Positions 44,275-53,533 of a DNA stretch of 64,000 bases are shown in pieces. Source of the stretch: Runella zeae DSM 19591 (GTDB lineage: Bacteria; Bacteroidota; Bacteroidia; Cytophagales; Spirosomataceae); NCBI RefSeq assembly GCF_000423565.1, contig NZ_AUIF01000046.1:33251-97250 (forward strand), written 5' to 3'. Position 1 is the stretch's first letter. Each line of letters opens with the position of its first letter. A program made the translations under genes and the position numbers. Below the pieces are notes generated by a model. The model was not told where the DNA came from, made no database searches, and saw nothing but the letters and a program-made list of their open reading frames with translations.

Positions 44275-45039
44275 CTAAAACCCATATACTGCAAAGCCCC
44301 CATCAACGGTCATGATGTGGCCAGTGATATAGCTTGCCGCAGGTAGGCACAAAAATGCAATAGCAGCAGCTACTTCTTCGGGCTGTCCCACACGTTGCAT
44401 AGGCGTACGACTCAAAATATCTTTTAAGGCGTCTGGATTAGAAAGCACACTTTCAGTGAGGGGCGTTTCGATGTACCAAGGAGCCACAGCGTTGACTCTG
44501 ATACCGTCTTTGGCCCATTCGCACGCAAGGTTTCGGGTGAGTTGATTCAAAGCGGCTTTGGTCATGCCATAAATAGACCCGCTACGGAGTGAAGTAAGCC
44601 CCGCTACGGATGTTACGTTGACAATACAACCTTTGGCTGCTTTGAGGAGAGGATGAGCCGCTTGCGTCAACCCAAAGGCTGAGTGCAAATTAGTGTTGAG
44701 GATATGAGTATATTCTTGGGTATCATATTGAATAGTGGGTTTTCGGATGTTTGTCCCTACATTGTTGACCAAAATATCCAAACTTCCCCAATGTTGCTCT
44801 ACCCAAGCTACGACTGTAGCAATAGCCTCAGTATGACTTAAATCAATAGCAATACCTGATACCCTAAACCCTTCATGCGCGTACTCTTTGATGAGATTGT
44901 CAATGTCTCTTTGTTGACGAGCTACTATACATACTTCGGCCTGCATTTCTAATAAAGTCATGACAGTAGCTTTGCCGATACCTTTGCTACCGCCTGTCAC
45001 TAAGGCACGCTTGCCAGCTAGATTCCAATTTTTAAGCAT
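44275..45039 (-). CDS. Short-chain dehydrogenase/reductase, tropinone-reductase-like
   Basis: ATG 45039 gives a 254-aa classical SDR. Visible are the cofactor motif '[14 protein letters not shown]', '[12 protein letters not shown]', the active-site Ser in '[14 protein letters not shown]', Tyr/Lys in '[12 protein letters not shown]', and the C-terminal '[31 protein letters not shown]' block. Tropinone-reductase-like SDRs are often carbonyl or sugar-lactone reductases; the substrate is unassigned. It is 222 bp from the permease stop region and divergent from msrB by 62 bp, so its promoter lies in that narrow gap. Confidence 0.9.
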   Translation of the reverse strand: MLKNWNLAGKRALVTGGSKGIGKATVMTLLEMQAEVCIVARQQRDIDNLIKEYAHEGFRVSGIAIDLSHTEAIATVVAWVEQHWGSLDILVNNVGTNIRKPTIQYDTQEYTHILNTNLHSAFGLTQAAHPLLKAAKGCIVNVTSVAGLTSLRSGSIYGMTKAALNQLTRNLACEWAKDGIRVNAVAPWYIETPLTESVLSNPDALKDILSRTPMQRVGQPEEVAAAIAFLCLPAASYITGHIMTVDGGFAVYGF

Positions 45040-45101
45040 TTTTTTAGGTCTTAAAACTATGAAGTAAGGTGTTTCGTTTATATATTCAAAACAAACTGAT
45101 A

Positions 45102-45593
45102 ATGAACCTAACACACATGAATCGACGTCATTTTATTCGAGTTCTAGGAGGCATTGCACTTACCAGCCCTCTTGCTTTGGCTCAGACCCAAAATCAGGAA
45201 CTTAAGCGGGTGGTGAAAACTGATGCAGAATGGAAAAAAATCTTGACTCCTATGCAGTACTACGTAACCCGACAAAAAGGTACAGAGCGGGCGTTTACAG
45301 GACCTTATTGGAACAACAAAGAAAAAGGCATCTATAAATGTGTATGTTGTCAAACGCCTTTGTTTAGTTCAGATACCAAGTTTGATTCGGGCACAGGCTG
45401 GCCTAGTTTTTATGCACCTATCAGCAAAAAAGCACTTAAAGATGCAAAAGACAAGAGTTTTGGAATGGAACGAGACGAAGTCATTTGTGCGGTATGTGAT
45501 GCTCATTTAGGTCACGTATTTGACGATGGCCCTCGTCCTACTGGCTTGCGGTATTGTATGAACGGTGCGGCATTGTCTTTTGAAAAAAAGTAA
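45102..45593 (+). CDS. msrB: Peptide-methionine (R)-S-oxide reductase, exported form
   Basis: MsrB reduces methionine R-sulfoxide in proteins. The 163-aa form starts with a Tat-like leader ('[23 protein letters not shown]'), so it acts outside the cytoplasm; ATG 45117 is an alternative start. The Zn site is two CxxC motifs (C80-C83 and C129-C132), and the catalytic Cys is C152 in '[12 protein letters not shown]'. The common second half '[12 protein letters not shown]' is present. It stands alone, divergent from the SDR gene. Confidence 0.93.
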   Translation: MNLTHMNRRHFIRVLGGIALTSPLALAQTQNQELKRVVKTDAEWKKILTPMQYYVTRQKGTERAFTGPYWNNKEKGIYKCVCCQTPLFSSDTKFDSGTGWPSFYAPISKKALKDAKDKSFGMERDEVICAVCDAHLGHVFDDGPRPTGLRYCMNGAALSFEKK

Positions 45594-45615
45594 ACTTTTG
45601 TCTTTCTTTTATGAC

Positions 45616-45984
45616 TTATCGCTCAAATAGCTCAATCCAATAACCATCGGGGTCGGTCAGGAAAATTTGCATCACCCCATCGGGGCGGGCTTTGGGAGGG
45701 CGATAGGTTACTTTTTGCGCTACAAAATGTTTTTCCCAAGCTGGAAGATCGATTGCTTCAAGCGCGAAGTGATTGCTCCTTGAGCCCGACACGACTGGTT
45801 CGGTTCGGGTACCGATAAGGTGTAATTCTTGATCGATACCAAACCTAAACCACGCGCCCGGAAAATCAAAGGCTGGGCGAGGAAGAAGCTCTAGCTGAAG
45901 TACTTGTTGATAAAATGCTATGCTTTTCTCGACGTCGGCCACATAAATAGCCACGTGGTTGAGTGCTTTTATAGATAGTTTCAT
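45616..45984 (-). CDS. VOC-superfamily (glyoxalase-like) protein
   Basis: The 122-aa protein is a single pair of beta-alpha-beta-beta-beta modules of the vicinal-oxygen-chelate fold: 'LNHVAIYVADVEKSIAFYQQVLQL' at the N-terminus (metal His), then 'HLIGTRTEPV', 'NHFALEAIDLPAWEKHF' and 'QIFLTDPDGYWIELFE' (metal Glu). Such proteins include glyoxalase I, dioxygenases and resistance proteins. The substrate is unknown. It is convergent with msrB across 22 bp. Confidence 0.87.
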   Translation of the reverse strand: MKLSIKALNHVAIYVADVEKSIAFYQQVLQLELLPRPAFDFPGAWFRFGIDQELHLIGTRTEPVVSGSRSNHFALEAIDLPAWEKHFVAQKVTYRPPKARPDGVMQIFLTDPDGYWIELFER

Positions 45985-46071
45985 AAAATAAATGTTACAA
46001 CTTTTGAACGACTTGCTGCGTCATATGACAAAACAAGCGCGGTGCTTGTGGGTCAAATTTAACATATAGTC

Positions 46072-46518
46072 ATGAAAAAAGTATTAGGATTGGCATTTCT
46101 AACTTTGATAGGTTGCCAAAGCACAGAAGTTGAAACTAACAACAAACTACAGAAGTCGTACGAGAAAGACTTTACGCTCCAACTTGAGCAAGAAACTCAA
46201 CTCAACGATTTTAAGTTGCTTTTTGAAAAAGTAGCGGAGAGTCGTTGCCCAGCCAATGCCTTTTGTATTAGAGCGGGAGAAGTGATTGTAGATTTGAAAG
46301 TGAATGCGCAGCAAAACGTACAGATGTGCCTAGGCGAATGCCAAATGGTAAGGCCAGCTAGAGCCAATCGAATGATTACGCAGGATTCGTTGGAGGTAAC
46401 GGTCGATAGTAAAAAATATCTGTTTGTATTGAAGCAAGTTAACCCTTATCCGGGGGTATCTACCAAAGAGACAGAAAACCCAAAAGTAGAGGCAGTGATG
46501 CACGTAAAACAACTCTAA
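46072..46518 (+). CDS. Small lipoprotein of unknown function
   Basis: The 148-aa product has a lipoprotein signal ('MKKVLGLAFLTLIGC', lipidated Cys15) and then a small beta-rich domain with paired Cys ('ESRCPANAFCIRAGEVIVDL' and 'MCLGECQM'), suggesting disulfides in the periplasm. I do not recognise the family. It stands alone, and ends 16 bp before a bidirectional terminator shared with ssb. Confidence 0.6.
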   Translation: MKKVLGLAFLTLIGCQSTEVETNNKLQKSYEKDFTLQLEQETQLNDFKLLFEKVAESRCPANAFCIRAGEVIVDLKVNAQQNVQMCLGECQMVRPARANRMITQDSLEVTVDSKKYLFVLKQVNPYPGVSTKETENPKVEAVMHVKQL

Positions 46519-46534
46519 TCTTGCCCAAATAAAG

Positions 46535-46570
46535 CGCCCTGCTTGTCTCTGAATAAGCAGGGCGTTTTGG
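46535..46570. terminator. Terminator between convergent lipoprotein and ssb genes
   Basis: CGCCCTGCTT (46535-46544) pairs perfectly with AAGCAGGGCG (46555-46564) around a 10-base loop. T-rich sequence follows on both strands, so it can serve both genes. Confidence 0.75.
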
Positions 46571-46574
46571 TATA

Positions 46575-47039
46575 TTAGAATGGAAGATCGTCATCGCCGC
46601 TTCCTCCTAAGTCAGTAGCGATAGGAGTAGCAGGTTTAGCAGGTGCAGGGCGGCTCGCTTGAGCCGCAGGGGCGGGGCTGTATTCGGCATTGCTTGATTC
46701 GTTGTTGTTACGTCCTCCTACAAGCTGCATGGTGTTTGCACGCACAGTTTTACCTTCCCTTTGTTTGCCTTCTTTGTCAACCCATGTTTCGGTTCTTAGT
46801 TTTCCTTCAATATAAACGGTATTACCCTTTCTAAGATACTGCTCAGCAATTTTTGCGAGATTGTCCCAAAGTTCGATGCGGTGCCATTCGGTTTGCTCCA
46901 CCCGTTCGCCGTTACGATTGGTATAGCTTTCGGAAGTGGCGATATTAAACCTAGCTACTGCTGAGCCATTTTCTAGATGTCTTACTTCGGGGTCACTTCC
47001 TAAATTACCCAATAAAATTACTTTGTTTACGCCAGCCAT
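46575..47039 (-). CDS. ssb: Single-stranded DNA-binding protein
   Basis: The 154-aa protein has the SSB OB fold at residues 1-110 ('[31 protein letters not shown]', then '[33 protein letters not shown]'), a Pro/Ala-rich linker, and the acidic tip 'GSGDDDLPF' that recruits repair and replication partners. It coats single-stranded DNA during replication and recombination. Next upstream on the same strand is mutY (166-bp gap), a familiar Bacteroidota order. Confidence 0.95.
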   Translation of the reverse strand: MAGVNKVILLGNLGSDPEVRHLENGSAVARFNIATSESYTNRNGERVEQTEWHRIELWDNLAKIAEQYLRKGNTVYIEGKLRTETWVDKEGKQREGKTVRANTMQLVGGRNNNESSNAEYSPAPAAQASRPAPAKPATPIATDLGGSGDDDLPF

Positions 47040-47205
47040 TGTATATGTATAAATTTAAAGGTTACGATGTTTTTAAAGAGAAAATAGATGATTTTTGAGA
47101 GTATTTAGCAACAATTGCCACTTACTTATCCAATAAGTAAAGTTTAGTAAATCAGATTTTTAGGCGGTTTTGTTCAACTCATCCACTGCTTCGCTCTACA
47201 CAAAA

Positions 47206-48270
47206 CTAATCAAAAAAAGCCTCTTTCCAATAAGACGTAATCAATACGGGTTTGGGTACATCTTCTAAGGCATTTGGTGTTAAAAAATCTAACTGAAGTG
47301 GTGTAACTATCTCAAAATCAGTAGGTAAATTTATTTTCCAAAATTTTGCATAAATGCGCTGATGAGTAAGCACATGCGTGTATACTCGGCTTGGGAGGCT
47401 GATAGTCCCTTGAGAAAGAAGGTGTTGGAACTGAATCGACAACGGAAGTTCTTCTAGCGAGGAAGCGAGTTGATCAGCTTCAATCAAATAAAAATCATAG
47501 AGATGTTGCCAGACATCTTTTTGGGTACGTTTTCGCATGGCAACTTGCCCATTTTGGATAATAACAAAATAGTGAAAAAAACGCTCCTTTATCTTTACTT
47601 TCTTGATTTTGACGGGCAGCTGTGATACGCGTCCGGTGGCATTGGCTACACACTCTGCTTGGAGGGGACAGAGCAGGCAATCGGGCGAAAGAGGGGTACA
47701 GTGAATAGCTCCAAACTCCATAATAGCTTGGTTGTAAAGAGCCGGCTGCTGAGGCGAAATAAGCGTCGCCGCTAGTTGAGCAAACTGCTTTTGCCCCTCG
47801 GTACTTGCGATGTCAGTATCTATCCCAAACACCCGCGAAAGTACCCTGTACACATTGCCATCTACTACGGCTACCGCTTCGTCATAGGCAAAAGAGGCAA
47901 TCGCGGCAGCGGTGTAGGGGCCTATTCCTTTTAGTTTTAACAGTCCTTGATAGGTTTTTGGGAATACGCCATCATACTCATTGACCACCTGCTGAGCAGT
48001 CTGGTGTAAATTGCGGGCTCGTGAATAATATCCCAATCCTTGCCATAGCCGAATCACCTCTTGCTCGGAGGCCTTGGCCAAATCAAATACCGAAGGATAA
48101 GTCTCTACAAAGCGTTCATAGTAAGGCAGTCCTTGCGCTACGCGGGTTTGTTGGAGGATGATTTCGGAGAGCCAAATATAGTAAGGGTCACGGGTATGTC
48201 GCCAAGGCAAATCGCGATGGTTGAGCCTATACCAATGGATGAGTTTATCAGCAAAAAACTTGTTATTCAA
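47206..48270 (-). CDS. mutY: A/G-specific adenine DNA glycosylase MutY
   Basis: MutY removes adenine mispaired with 8-oxoguanine. In the 354-aa protein, 'WLSEIILQQTRVAQG' carries the catalytic Glu36, the helix-hairpin-helix is 'LKLKGIGPYTAAAIASFAY' followed by the catalytic Asp in 'AVVDGNVYRVLSR', and the iron-sulfur cluster Cys are in 'CTPLSPDCLLCPLQAEC'. The C-terminal NUDIX-like domain that reads 8-oxoG follows (about 225-350). It is divergent from the HU gene across 175 bp. Confidence 0.95.
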   Translation of the reverse strand: MNNKFFADKLIHWYRLNHRDLPWRHTRDPYYIWLSEIILQQTRVAQGLPYYERFVETYPSVFDLAKASEQEVIRLWQGLGYYSRARNLHQTAQQVVNEYDGVFPKTYQGLLKLKGIGPYTAAAIASFAYDEAVAVVDGNVYRVLSRVFGIDTDIASTEGQKQFAQLAATLISPQQPALYNQAIMEFGAIHCTPLSPDCLLCPLQAECVANATGRVSQLPVKIKKVKIKERFFHYFVIIQNGQVAMRKRTQKDVWQHLYDFYLIEADQLASSLEELPLSIQFQHLLSQGTISLPSRVYTHVLTHQRIYAKFWKINLPTDFEIVTPLQLDFLTPNALEDVPKPVLITSYWKEAFFD

Positions 48271-48335
48271 TGGTTTTGCAACGTTTTTTTTGAAATTAAG
48301 ACCTAAAAGATTTTCGCAATTTGTCGAAATTATAC

Positions 48336-48343
48336 TACTTTTG
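48336..48343 (+). promoter_or_regulatory. TAnnTTTG -7 box for the HU gene
   Basis: TACTTTTG fully matches the Bacteroidota -7 consensus about 100 bp before the HU start. A TTTG at 48320-48323 is too close (12 bp) for a normal -33 box, so the -33 element is uncertain. Confidence 0.45.
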
Positions 48344-48445
48344 TGCGCTCAAAATAAACCAATATGATTTTAGTACATAGGTTTATTAGGATTTTGAAAC
48401 TAATTTCAAAAGAATAACAGTTTTATAACCTTAAAGTTTAATAAA

Positions 48446-48730
48446 GTGACGAAAGCAGATTTAATCGCAGCAGTTGCCGATCAAACCGGCATCGAAAAAG
48501 GACACGTTTCAGAAACAGTGGAAGCATTTTTCTCAGTGGTGAAAGACTCATTGGCCAAAGGTGAGAACATTTATGTGCGTGGATTTGGAAGTTTTGTAAA
48601 CAAAAAACGTGCTAAAAAAGTAGCTCGTAACATCTCTAAAAACACAGCTATTGTGATTGATGAGCATTATGTTCCTAGCTTTAAACCTGCTAAAGTATTT
48701 GTGGAGCAAGTAAAGGAATCTGCTAAGTAA
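48446..48730 (+). CDS. HU-family DNA-binding protein
   Basis: The 94-aa basic protein is a full HU/IHF domain: 'TKADLIAAVADQTGIEKGHVSETVEAFF', 'ENIYVRGFGSFVNKKRAKKVARNI' and 'VPSFKPAKVF'. HU bends and compacts DNA as a dimer. The start is GTG at 48446, set by the family N-terminus. It is followed 20 bp later by a TPR protein gene on the same strand. HU genes of this phylum often sit near mutY, as here. Confidence 0.94.
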   Translation: MTKADLIAAVADQTGIEKGHVSETVEAFFSVVKDSLAKGENIYVRGFGSFVNKKRAKKVARNISKNTAIVIDEHYVPSFKPAKVFVEQVKESAK

Positions 48731-48750
48731 TCATCGGGGATAAAGGTGCT

Positions 48751-49602
48751 ATGAATCGGTCTATTTTAATAATCATCATTTTGGCTACTGTACTTACGGG
48801 AGGACTATATAGTCTGCCTAAAGTGGTAGTGAGTAGTCAAGAACGAAAACTTACTCAAGGACAAGACAGCACCGGAACACAATCCACCACTTCTGCTGAG
48901 GAAGATACTCAGCCTGCTACCGCCGAAGCACATGTTACACCTTTAACAGCTGAACAGCAGCGTACCGCAACAAACTTAACAAACCAGTTGAGTGCTTCGG
49001 CGGATACCAAAAACAAAGCAAAAGTAGCTCTACAACTTTCTGATTTTTACTTAGGAATTCGTAAATTTGATAGTGCTGCTAAGTATGCCGAAACCATCGC
49101 TTTGCTTGAGCCTAATGAGGGTAATTTCTTGCGGGCGGGCGACAGGTATTATGATGCATTTGGCTTTGCCGCTAACAATAACAAATCGGCAAATTTGGGT
49201 GCCAAAACGCGCGAGTGGTACCAAAAAGCCCTCGACAAAAACCCCAATTTACTCAATGCCAAAGCCAACTTAGCCATGACGTATGTCTCTACGGAGACTC
49301 CTATGCAGGGAATCATGTTGCTTCGGGAAGTGTTGGCAAGCGACCCTACCAACGAAGTGGGGCTGTTTAATTTGGGTCTGCTTTCAATGCGCTCTAATCA
49401 GTACGAAAAAGCTACAGAGCGTTTTCGCCAACTACTTAAAGTGAATGCTGATAATACCAAAGCACGCTTTTATTTGGCGGTGTCGCTGGCCCAAACGGGT
49501 AAAAACAAAGAAGCTTTGGAAGAACTTGCCGTCGTAAAAGAAAGAGAAAAAGACCCTAATATTCAAGCGGCAGTTGCCGAATTGGAGAAAGAACTCAAAT
49601 GA
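48751..49602 (+). CDS. TPR-repeat protein with N-terminal membrane anchor
   Basis: The 283-aa product begins with one hydrophobic helix ('SILIIIILATVLTGGLYSL'), then a Ser/Thr/Glu-rich linker (35-70), and then about five tetratricopeptide repeats, for example 'FDSAAKYAETIALLEPNEGNFL', 'NEVGLFNLGLLSMRSNQYEKATERF' and 'TKARFYLAVSLAQTGKNKEALEEL'. It is a scaffold anchored in a membrane, probably facing the periplasm. Its partner is unknown; it shares the HU transcript. Confidence 0.82.
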   Translation: MNRSILIIIILATVLTGGLYSLPKVVVSSQERKLTQGQDSTGTQSTTSAEEDTQPATAEAHVTPLTAEQQRTATNLTNQLSASADTKNKAKVALQLSDFYLGIRKFDSAAKYAETIALLEPNEGNFLRAGDRYYDAFGFAANNNKSANLGAKTREWYQKALDKNPNLLNAKANLAMTYVSTETPMQGIMLLREVLASDPTNEVGLFNLGLLSMRSNQYEKATERFRQLLKVNADNTKARFYLAVSLAQTGKNKEALEELAVVKEREKDPNIQAAVAELEKELK

Positions 49603-49706
49603 TTTGAAGGAATTATCCATTTGTGAAATCTAATGCTTCACATCCCTAAATTCCTGTCAGTCAAACAGTTTAAAAAAATATAACAACATTTAAAACATTT
49701 AAAACT

Positions 49707-49796
49707 ATGCCTTGCGGAAAGAAAAGAAAACGCCACAAAATTGCTACGCACAAACGTAAAAAACGCCTCAGAAAGAACCGTCATAAGAAGAAGTAA
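49707..49796 (+). CDS. 29-aa basic peptide, AURKAIP1/COX24 (mS38/bS22-like) domain
   Basis: The 29-residue peptide is almost all Lys, Arg and His: it starts 'MPCGKKRKRHKIATHKRKKR' and ends 'NRHKKK'. This matches the small AURKAIP1/COX24-domain proteins (DUF1713) of Bacteroidota, relatives of mitochondrial mS38 and actinobacterial bS22. By analogy it may bind the small ribosomal subunit. It is too short for ordinary gene finding. It lies 104 bp after the TPR gene and ends just before its own terminator. Confidence 0.8.
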   Translation: MPCGKKRKRHKIATHKRKKRLRKNRHKKK

Positions 49797-49807
49797 TTTC
49801 TGAATCT

Positions 49808-49850
49808 CGAAACCAAGGTACTTTTGATACACCTTGGTTTCGGGGTTTTA
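49808..49850 (+). terminator. Intrinsic terminator after the 29-aa peptide gene
   Basis: CGAAACCAAGGT (49808-49819) pairs perfectly with ACCTTGGTTTCG (49831-49842), with GGGTTTTATAT following. The position 11 bp after the stop supports translation of the short gene. Confidence 0.8.
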
Positions 49851-50038
49851 TATACTTTATCTTATTAGTAAGTATTCGTACAGTTTTATTCTAAATATAA
49901 GATTAACTAACTGCTTGTTTAGTAAGTAGTTAAATAATGAAATAATTGTACTTAAGTACTTATTCTGGACTATGTAGTTGTTTTTAACCATACGTAATGT
50001 TTTATGTATAGGTTTTCACCCTATATCCTTTCATAACA

Positions 50039-51598
50039 TTGAGTAGCGAATTAGTAATTAGTGCCTCACCAAAAGGTACACGCATCGCGCTTTTACAAGA
50101 AAGACGACTTGTGGAGTACCATGTGGAGGAGTCGGAAAGTAGTTTTACGGTTGGGGATATTTATTTAGGAACCGTCCGAAAGCTCGTTACCGGCTTGAAC
50201 GCTGCTTTTGTTGACATTGGATACGAAAAAGATGCTTTTCTGCATTATCATGATTTAGGCCCCAATGTACAATCGCTCAACAAGCTCACGAAGGAGGTTA
50301 TTGCCAAGCGCCTAACCTCTGGCAAGTTGAACAATTTTAAAATGGAGCCTGAAATTGACAAACTTGGAAAAATTGATAAAGTACTGGGTAAAAACCAGCC
50401 TATCCTCGTCCAAGTTGTCAAAGAACCTATTTCTACCAAAGGACCACGTCTATCATGTGATATTTCTATTGCGGGGCGTTATGCTGTTTTGGTACCTTTC
50501 TCTAACTCAGTAAATATTTCTAAAAAAATAACGGATAAGGCCGAAAGAACACGGCTACACCGACTCATGACTTCGGTAAAGCCCGCTAATTTTGGGATTA
50601 TCGTTCGGACAGTCGCCGCCAATAAGGAAGTAGAAGAGCTAGACAAAGACATTCAAAACTCAATTCGGAAGTGGGAAAACGGCATGAAAGCCCTCAATGA
50701 GGCCAAACCCCGTGATCGCATTATCGGAGAAATGAACCGAGCATCTTCAATCATGAGAGATATGCTCAACGACACCTTTGATAGTATTACGGTCGATACC
50801 AAAGAAATGTATGACGATATTCGAGAGTTTATCCATACTATCGCACCGGAAAAAGAAAAAATTGTGAAGCTCTATACTGGCAAAAATAAGCTGTATGAGC
50901 AAACAGGATTAGAAAAGCAGATTAAGTCGTTGTTTGGACGCTCAGTGAGCTTACCCGGTGGGGGATACCTCATTGTTGAGCATACTGAAGCACTCCATGT
51001 GATTGATGTCAACAGCGGCAACAAGTCTAATAACGAAGAAAGCCAAGAAGATACTGCGCTACATACCAATATAGAAGCTGCCAAAGAAATAGCTCGTCAA
51101 CTTCGCTTACGCGATATGGGAGGTATCATCGTGGTAGATTTTATTGATATGCGGAAAGCGGAACACAAAAAACAACTCTACGACGCGATGAAGGCCGAAA
51201 TGAAAGCCGACCGCTCGAAGTTTACGTTGTTGCCGCTTACCAAATTTGGTTTGATGCAGATTACGCGCCAGCGAGTAAGACCTGAGATTAGTATTGTCAC
51301 TCGGGAAGTATGTCCTACTTGTAATGGCGCGGGTACCATCCAGCCTAGTATCTTGATTTCGGATATTATCGAAAGCAATCTTGAATACTTGTTGACCAAA
51401 CAAAACGAACAGAAGGTGTCGGTAGCCCTACACCCATACTTGCACGCGTATTTTACGGCGGGATTCCCGTCGCCCCGACTCAAATGGTTTTTTAGATACA
51501 AATCATGGGTTAAGTTGTTGAAAGATAGCTCTTTGCCGATTACTGAGTTTAAGTTTTATGACAAGTACGGAGAAGAAATAGAAATCGCAGCAACTTGA
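50039..51598 (+). CDS. rng: Ribonuclease E/G family protein
   Basis: The 519-aa length and lack of a long C-terminal scaffold fit RNase G. The S1-type RNA-binding domain is at about 30-130 ('GDIYLGTVRKLVTGLNAAFVDIGYEKDAFLHYHDLG'). The catalytic region has 'LHVIDVNSGNKS' (metal Asp), 'LRDMGGIIVVDFIDM' and the zinc-link 'REVCPTCNGAGT'. It matures rRNA and starts mRNA decay. The start is TTG at 50039, set by the conserved opening 'MSSELVISASPKG'. The 51-aa or other genes around do not suggest a special role. Confidence 0.93.
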   Translation: MSSELVISASPKGTRIALLQERRLVEYHVEESESSFTVGDIYLGTVRKLVTGLNAAFVDIGYEKDAFLHYHDLGPNVQSLNKLTKEVIAKRLTSGKLNNFKMEPEIDKLGKIDKVLGKNQPILVQVVKEPISTKGPRLSCDISIAGRYAVLVPFSNSVNISKKITDKAERTRLHRLMTSVKPANFGIIVRTVAANKEVEELDKDIQNSIRKWENGMKALNEAKPRDRIIGEMNRASSIMRDMLNDTFDSITVDTKEMYDDIREFIHTIAPEKEKIVKLYTGKNKLYEQTGLEKQIKSLFGRSVSLPGGGYLIVEHTEALHVIDVNSGNKSNNEESQEDTALHTNIEAAKEIARQLRLRDMGGIIVVDFIDMRKAEHKKQLYDAMKAEMKADRSKFTLLPLTKFGLMQITRQRVRPEISIVTREVCPTCNGAGTIQPSILISDIIESNLEYLLTKQNEQKVSVALHPYLHAYFTAGFPSPRLKWFFRYKSWVKLLKDSSLPITEFKFYDKYGEEIEIAAT

Positions 51599-51732
51599 TT
51601 TATTTAAAACATCTATCAAGGGTTAATGGTTAGAAAGTGAAGGATTATTGGTAAAAGTGAAAGGGCATATACACGCCTCGCCTCTTGCGTCAACTTCACC
51701 TTCTGGCTTTTAACCCTTACTTATTTTATAAA

Positions 51733-52245
51733 ATGGAAATTGCAACTTTTGGCATTCGTGCTTGGCGTATTTTATCCATGATTGCTGTCTTTGGAGCGTC
51801 AATTTATAGTTATAGTCTTTTCGGGGCCGATGTAGGAGTGCACTTCGATGCTAGTGGTAAACCCGACGAATTTATGACCAAATCAGATGTTTTTTACATT
51901 CTTGTCGCACTTATTCTGATAAACAATGTGCTACTGGTCGCTTTTGGACGCCAACTCCTCAAATTGCCAAGCCATATGCTTCCTATTCCAAACCAAGCAG
52001 AATGGAGCCTCGAACGTGAAAAATTGAATGAGCATCTACAAAACTGGGTTTATTGTTTGGTAGCACTTATCAATACATTTATTGCCATGACAGTGTGGGC
52101 GTTGGCAACGGTCAACAATGAATTTAAGTATAAAATCAAAGACTTTGAGGGGCTGTTTTATGTGGTCATTGCGTCGTTGTTGATAGTGATTATTTCATTG
52201 CCAATTAGACTCATGATTAAACCCCAAATCGAAGAACAGAGCTAA
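51733..52245 (+). CDS. Four-helix membrane protein with DUF1648-like start
   Basis: ATG 51733 gives 170 aa with four hydrophobic segments (about 10-32, 50-68, 105-127, 143-163). The first loop 'GVHFDASGKPDEFMTKSDVFYI' matches the DUF1648 pattern seen at the N-terminus of SdpI-type immunity proteins and other small membrane proteins, but no further SdpI part is present. Role unknown. It lies between rng (134 bp) and queA (22 bp) on the same strand. Confidence 0.65.
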   Translation: MEIATFGIRAWRILSMIAVFGASIYSYSLFGADVGVHFDASGKPDEFMTKSDVFYILVALILINNVLLVAFGRQLLKLPSHMLPIPNQAEWSLEREKLNEHLQNWVYCLVALINTFIAMTVWALATVNNEFKYKIKDFEGLFYVVIASLLIVIISLPIRLMIKPQIEEQS

Positions 52246-52267
52246 TGCTTCTGCCCCTTTTTTCGGT

Positions 52268-53533
52268 ATGAATTCTACTTCTTCACTGCCCGAAATTCCT
52301 CTCGCCGAGTTTCAATATGAACTCCCTGATGAGCGCATCGCTCGCTATCCTGTATCACCGCGCGACTCCTCTAAGTTGTTGGTGTATCAAAATGGCACTA
52401 TCGCACATCAGTCTTTTGGGGAGCTGCCTGCGTTTTTGCCTGCCTCTGCTTTTTTGGTCTTCAATGATACGAAGGTGATTCCGGCAAGGGTGTTTTTTCA
52501 GAAAGATACAGGAGCTCACATTGAAGTGTTTTTGCTGCATCCTGAAGCTCCTTCTAGGGTCATCAATGAGGCTATGCAGCAAACGCACCGAGGAGTGTGG
52601 AGCTGCATGATTGGAAATAAAAAACGCTGGAAAACAGGCGAAACCCTAAGCCTTCGATTGCAGGCACCTACCGAAACATACATACTTGAAGCTACTTTAA
52701 TTGATTCCTCCAAAAATTGGGTGGAGTTTAGGTGGTGGGGCGAATCGGCCGGTGACACCTTGCCCTTTTTGGAAGTTATCAAAGTGTTGGGCAATATTCC
52801 TTTACCACCTTATTTGGGACGCGACGCTGACATCAACGACAGCACCACCTATCAGACGGTATATTCTAAGATTGAAGGAGCAGTGGCAGCTCCTACGGCT
52901 GGGCTGCACTTTACTGATAGGGTTTTTGAGGCACTCGCCAAAAAAGGAATCGAGAAGTCATTTGTGACGTTGCACGTTGGGGCGGGCACTTTTCAGCCTG
53001 TCAAAGTTCAAAATGCCGTGGAGCATACCATGCACGCCGAGCAGGTAATTTACCGTCAAGAGCTCATCCAAAATTTATTAGAGAAATTAGGGCAAGTGGT
53101 GGTGGTGGGTACTACTTCTATGCGTTCATTAGAAAGTTTATATTGGTTTGGTGTTAAGCTTTGTTTAGCATCGAATCCAGCTCTACTCAGCGGCGACACT
53201 TCTTTTTTTATCGAAAAACTCGCACCTTACCAATCCTACGCCTATCTGCCCTCAGCAGCCGAGTCTTTATCGGCGGTATTGAAATATATGAAATATCATC
53301 AGCTGACAGAAATTGTCGGCGAAACGGAGATTATGATTTTTCCGGGTTATGATTTCAAAATCTGTACTGGCCTTATCACTAATTTTCATCAGCCAGGTTC
53401 TACACTTATGCTGTTGGTAGCGGCTTTTGTAGGAACAGACTGGAAAAAAATCTATGCCGAAGCCCTTTCAAACAACTATCGTTTTTTGAGCTACGGAGAT
53501 TCTTCTCTTTTGTGGAAAAAACAAACTAATTGA
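52268..53533 (+). CDS. queA: tRNA preQ1(34) S-adenosylmethionine ribosyltransferase-isomerase
   Basis: QueA adds the ribosyl part of SAM to preQ1 in the anticodon wobble position, making epoxyqueuosine. In the 421-aa protein, family blocks are 'YELPDERIARYPVSPRDSSKLLVY', 'FNDTKVIPARVFFQKDTGAHIEVFLL', 'IPLPPYLGRDADINDSTTYQTVYSKIEGAVAAPTAGLHFT' (read in parts) and 'NFHQPGSTLMLLVAAF'. Length is slightly above the 340-350 usual in proteobacteria. The gene follows the DUF1648-like gene by 22 bp and overlaps the T9SS gene end by 8 bp. Confidence 0.94.
   Translation: MNSTSSLPEIPLAEFQYELPDERIARYPVSPRDSSKLLVYQNGTIAHQSFGELPAFLPASAFLVFNDTKVIPARVFFQKDTGAHIEVFLLHPEAPSRVINEAMQQTHRGVWSCMIGNKKRWKTGETLSLRLQAPTETYILEATLIDSSKNWVEFRWWGESAGDTLPFLEVIKVLGNIPLPPYLGRDADINDSTTYQTVYSKIEGAVAAPTAGLHFTDRVFEALAKKGIEKSFVTLHVGAGTFQPVKVQNAVEHTMHAEQVIYRQELIQNLLEKLGQVVVVGTTSMRSLESLYWFGVKLCLASNPALLSGDTSFFIEKLAPYQSYAYLPSAAESLSAVLKYMKYHQLTEIVGETEIMIFPGYDFKICTGLITNFHQPGSTLMLLVAAFVGTDWKKIYAEALSNNYRFLSYGDSSLLWKKQTN

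Noticed and set aside
50361..50372. Further copy of the hairpin repeat stem (AACTTGGAAAAA) in the RNase G gene
   Set aside because: Only a partial arm, without partner arm or loop; coding sequence explains it.
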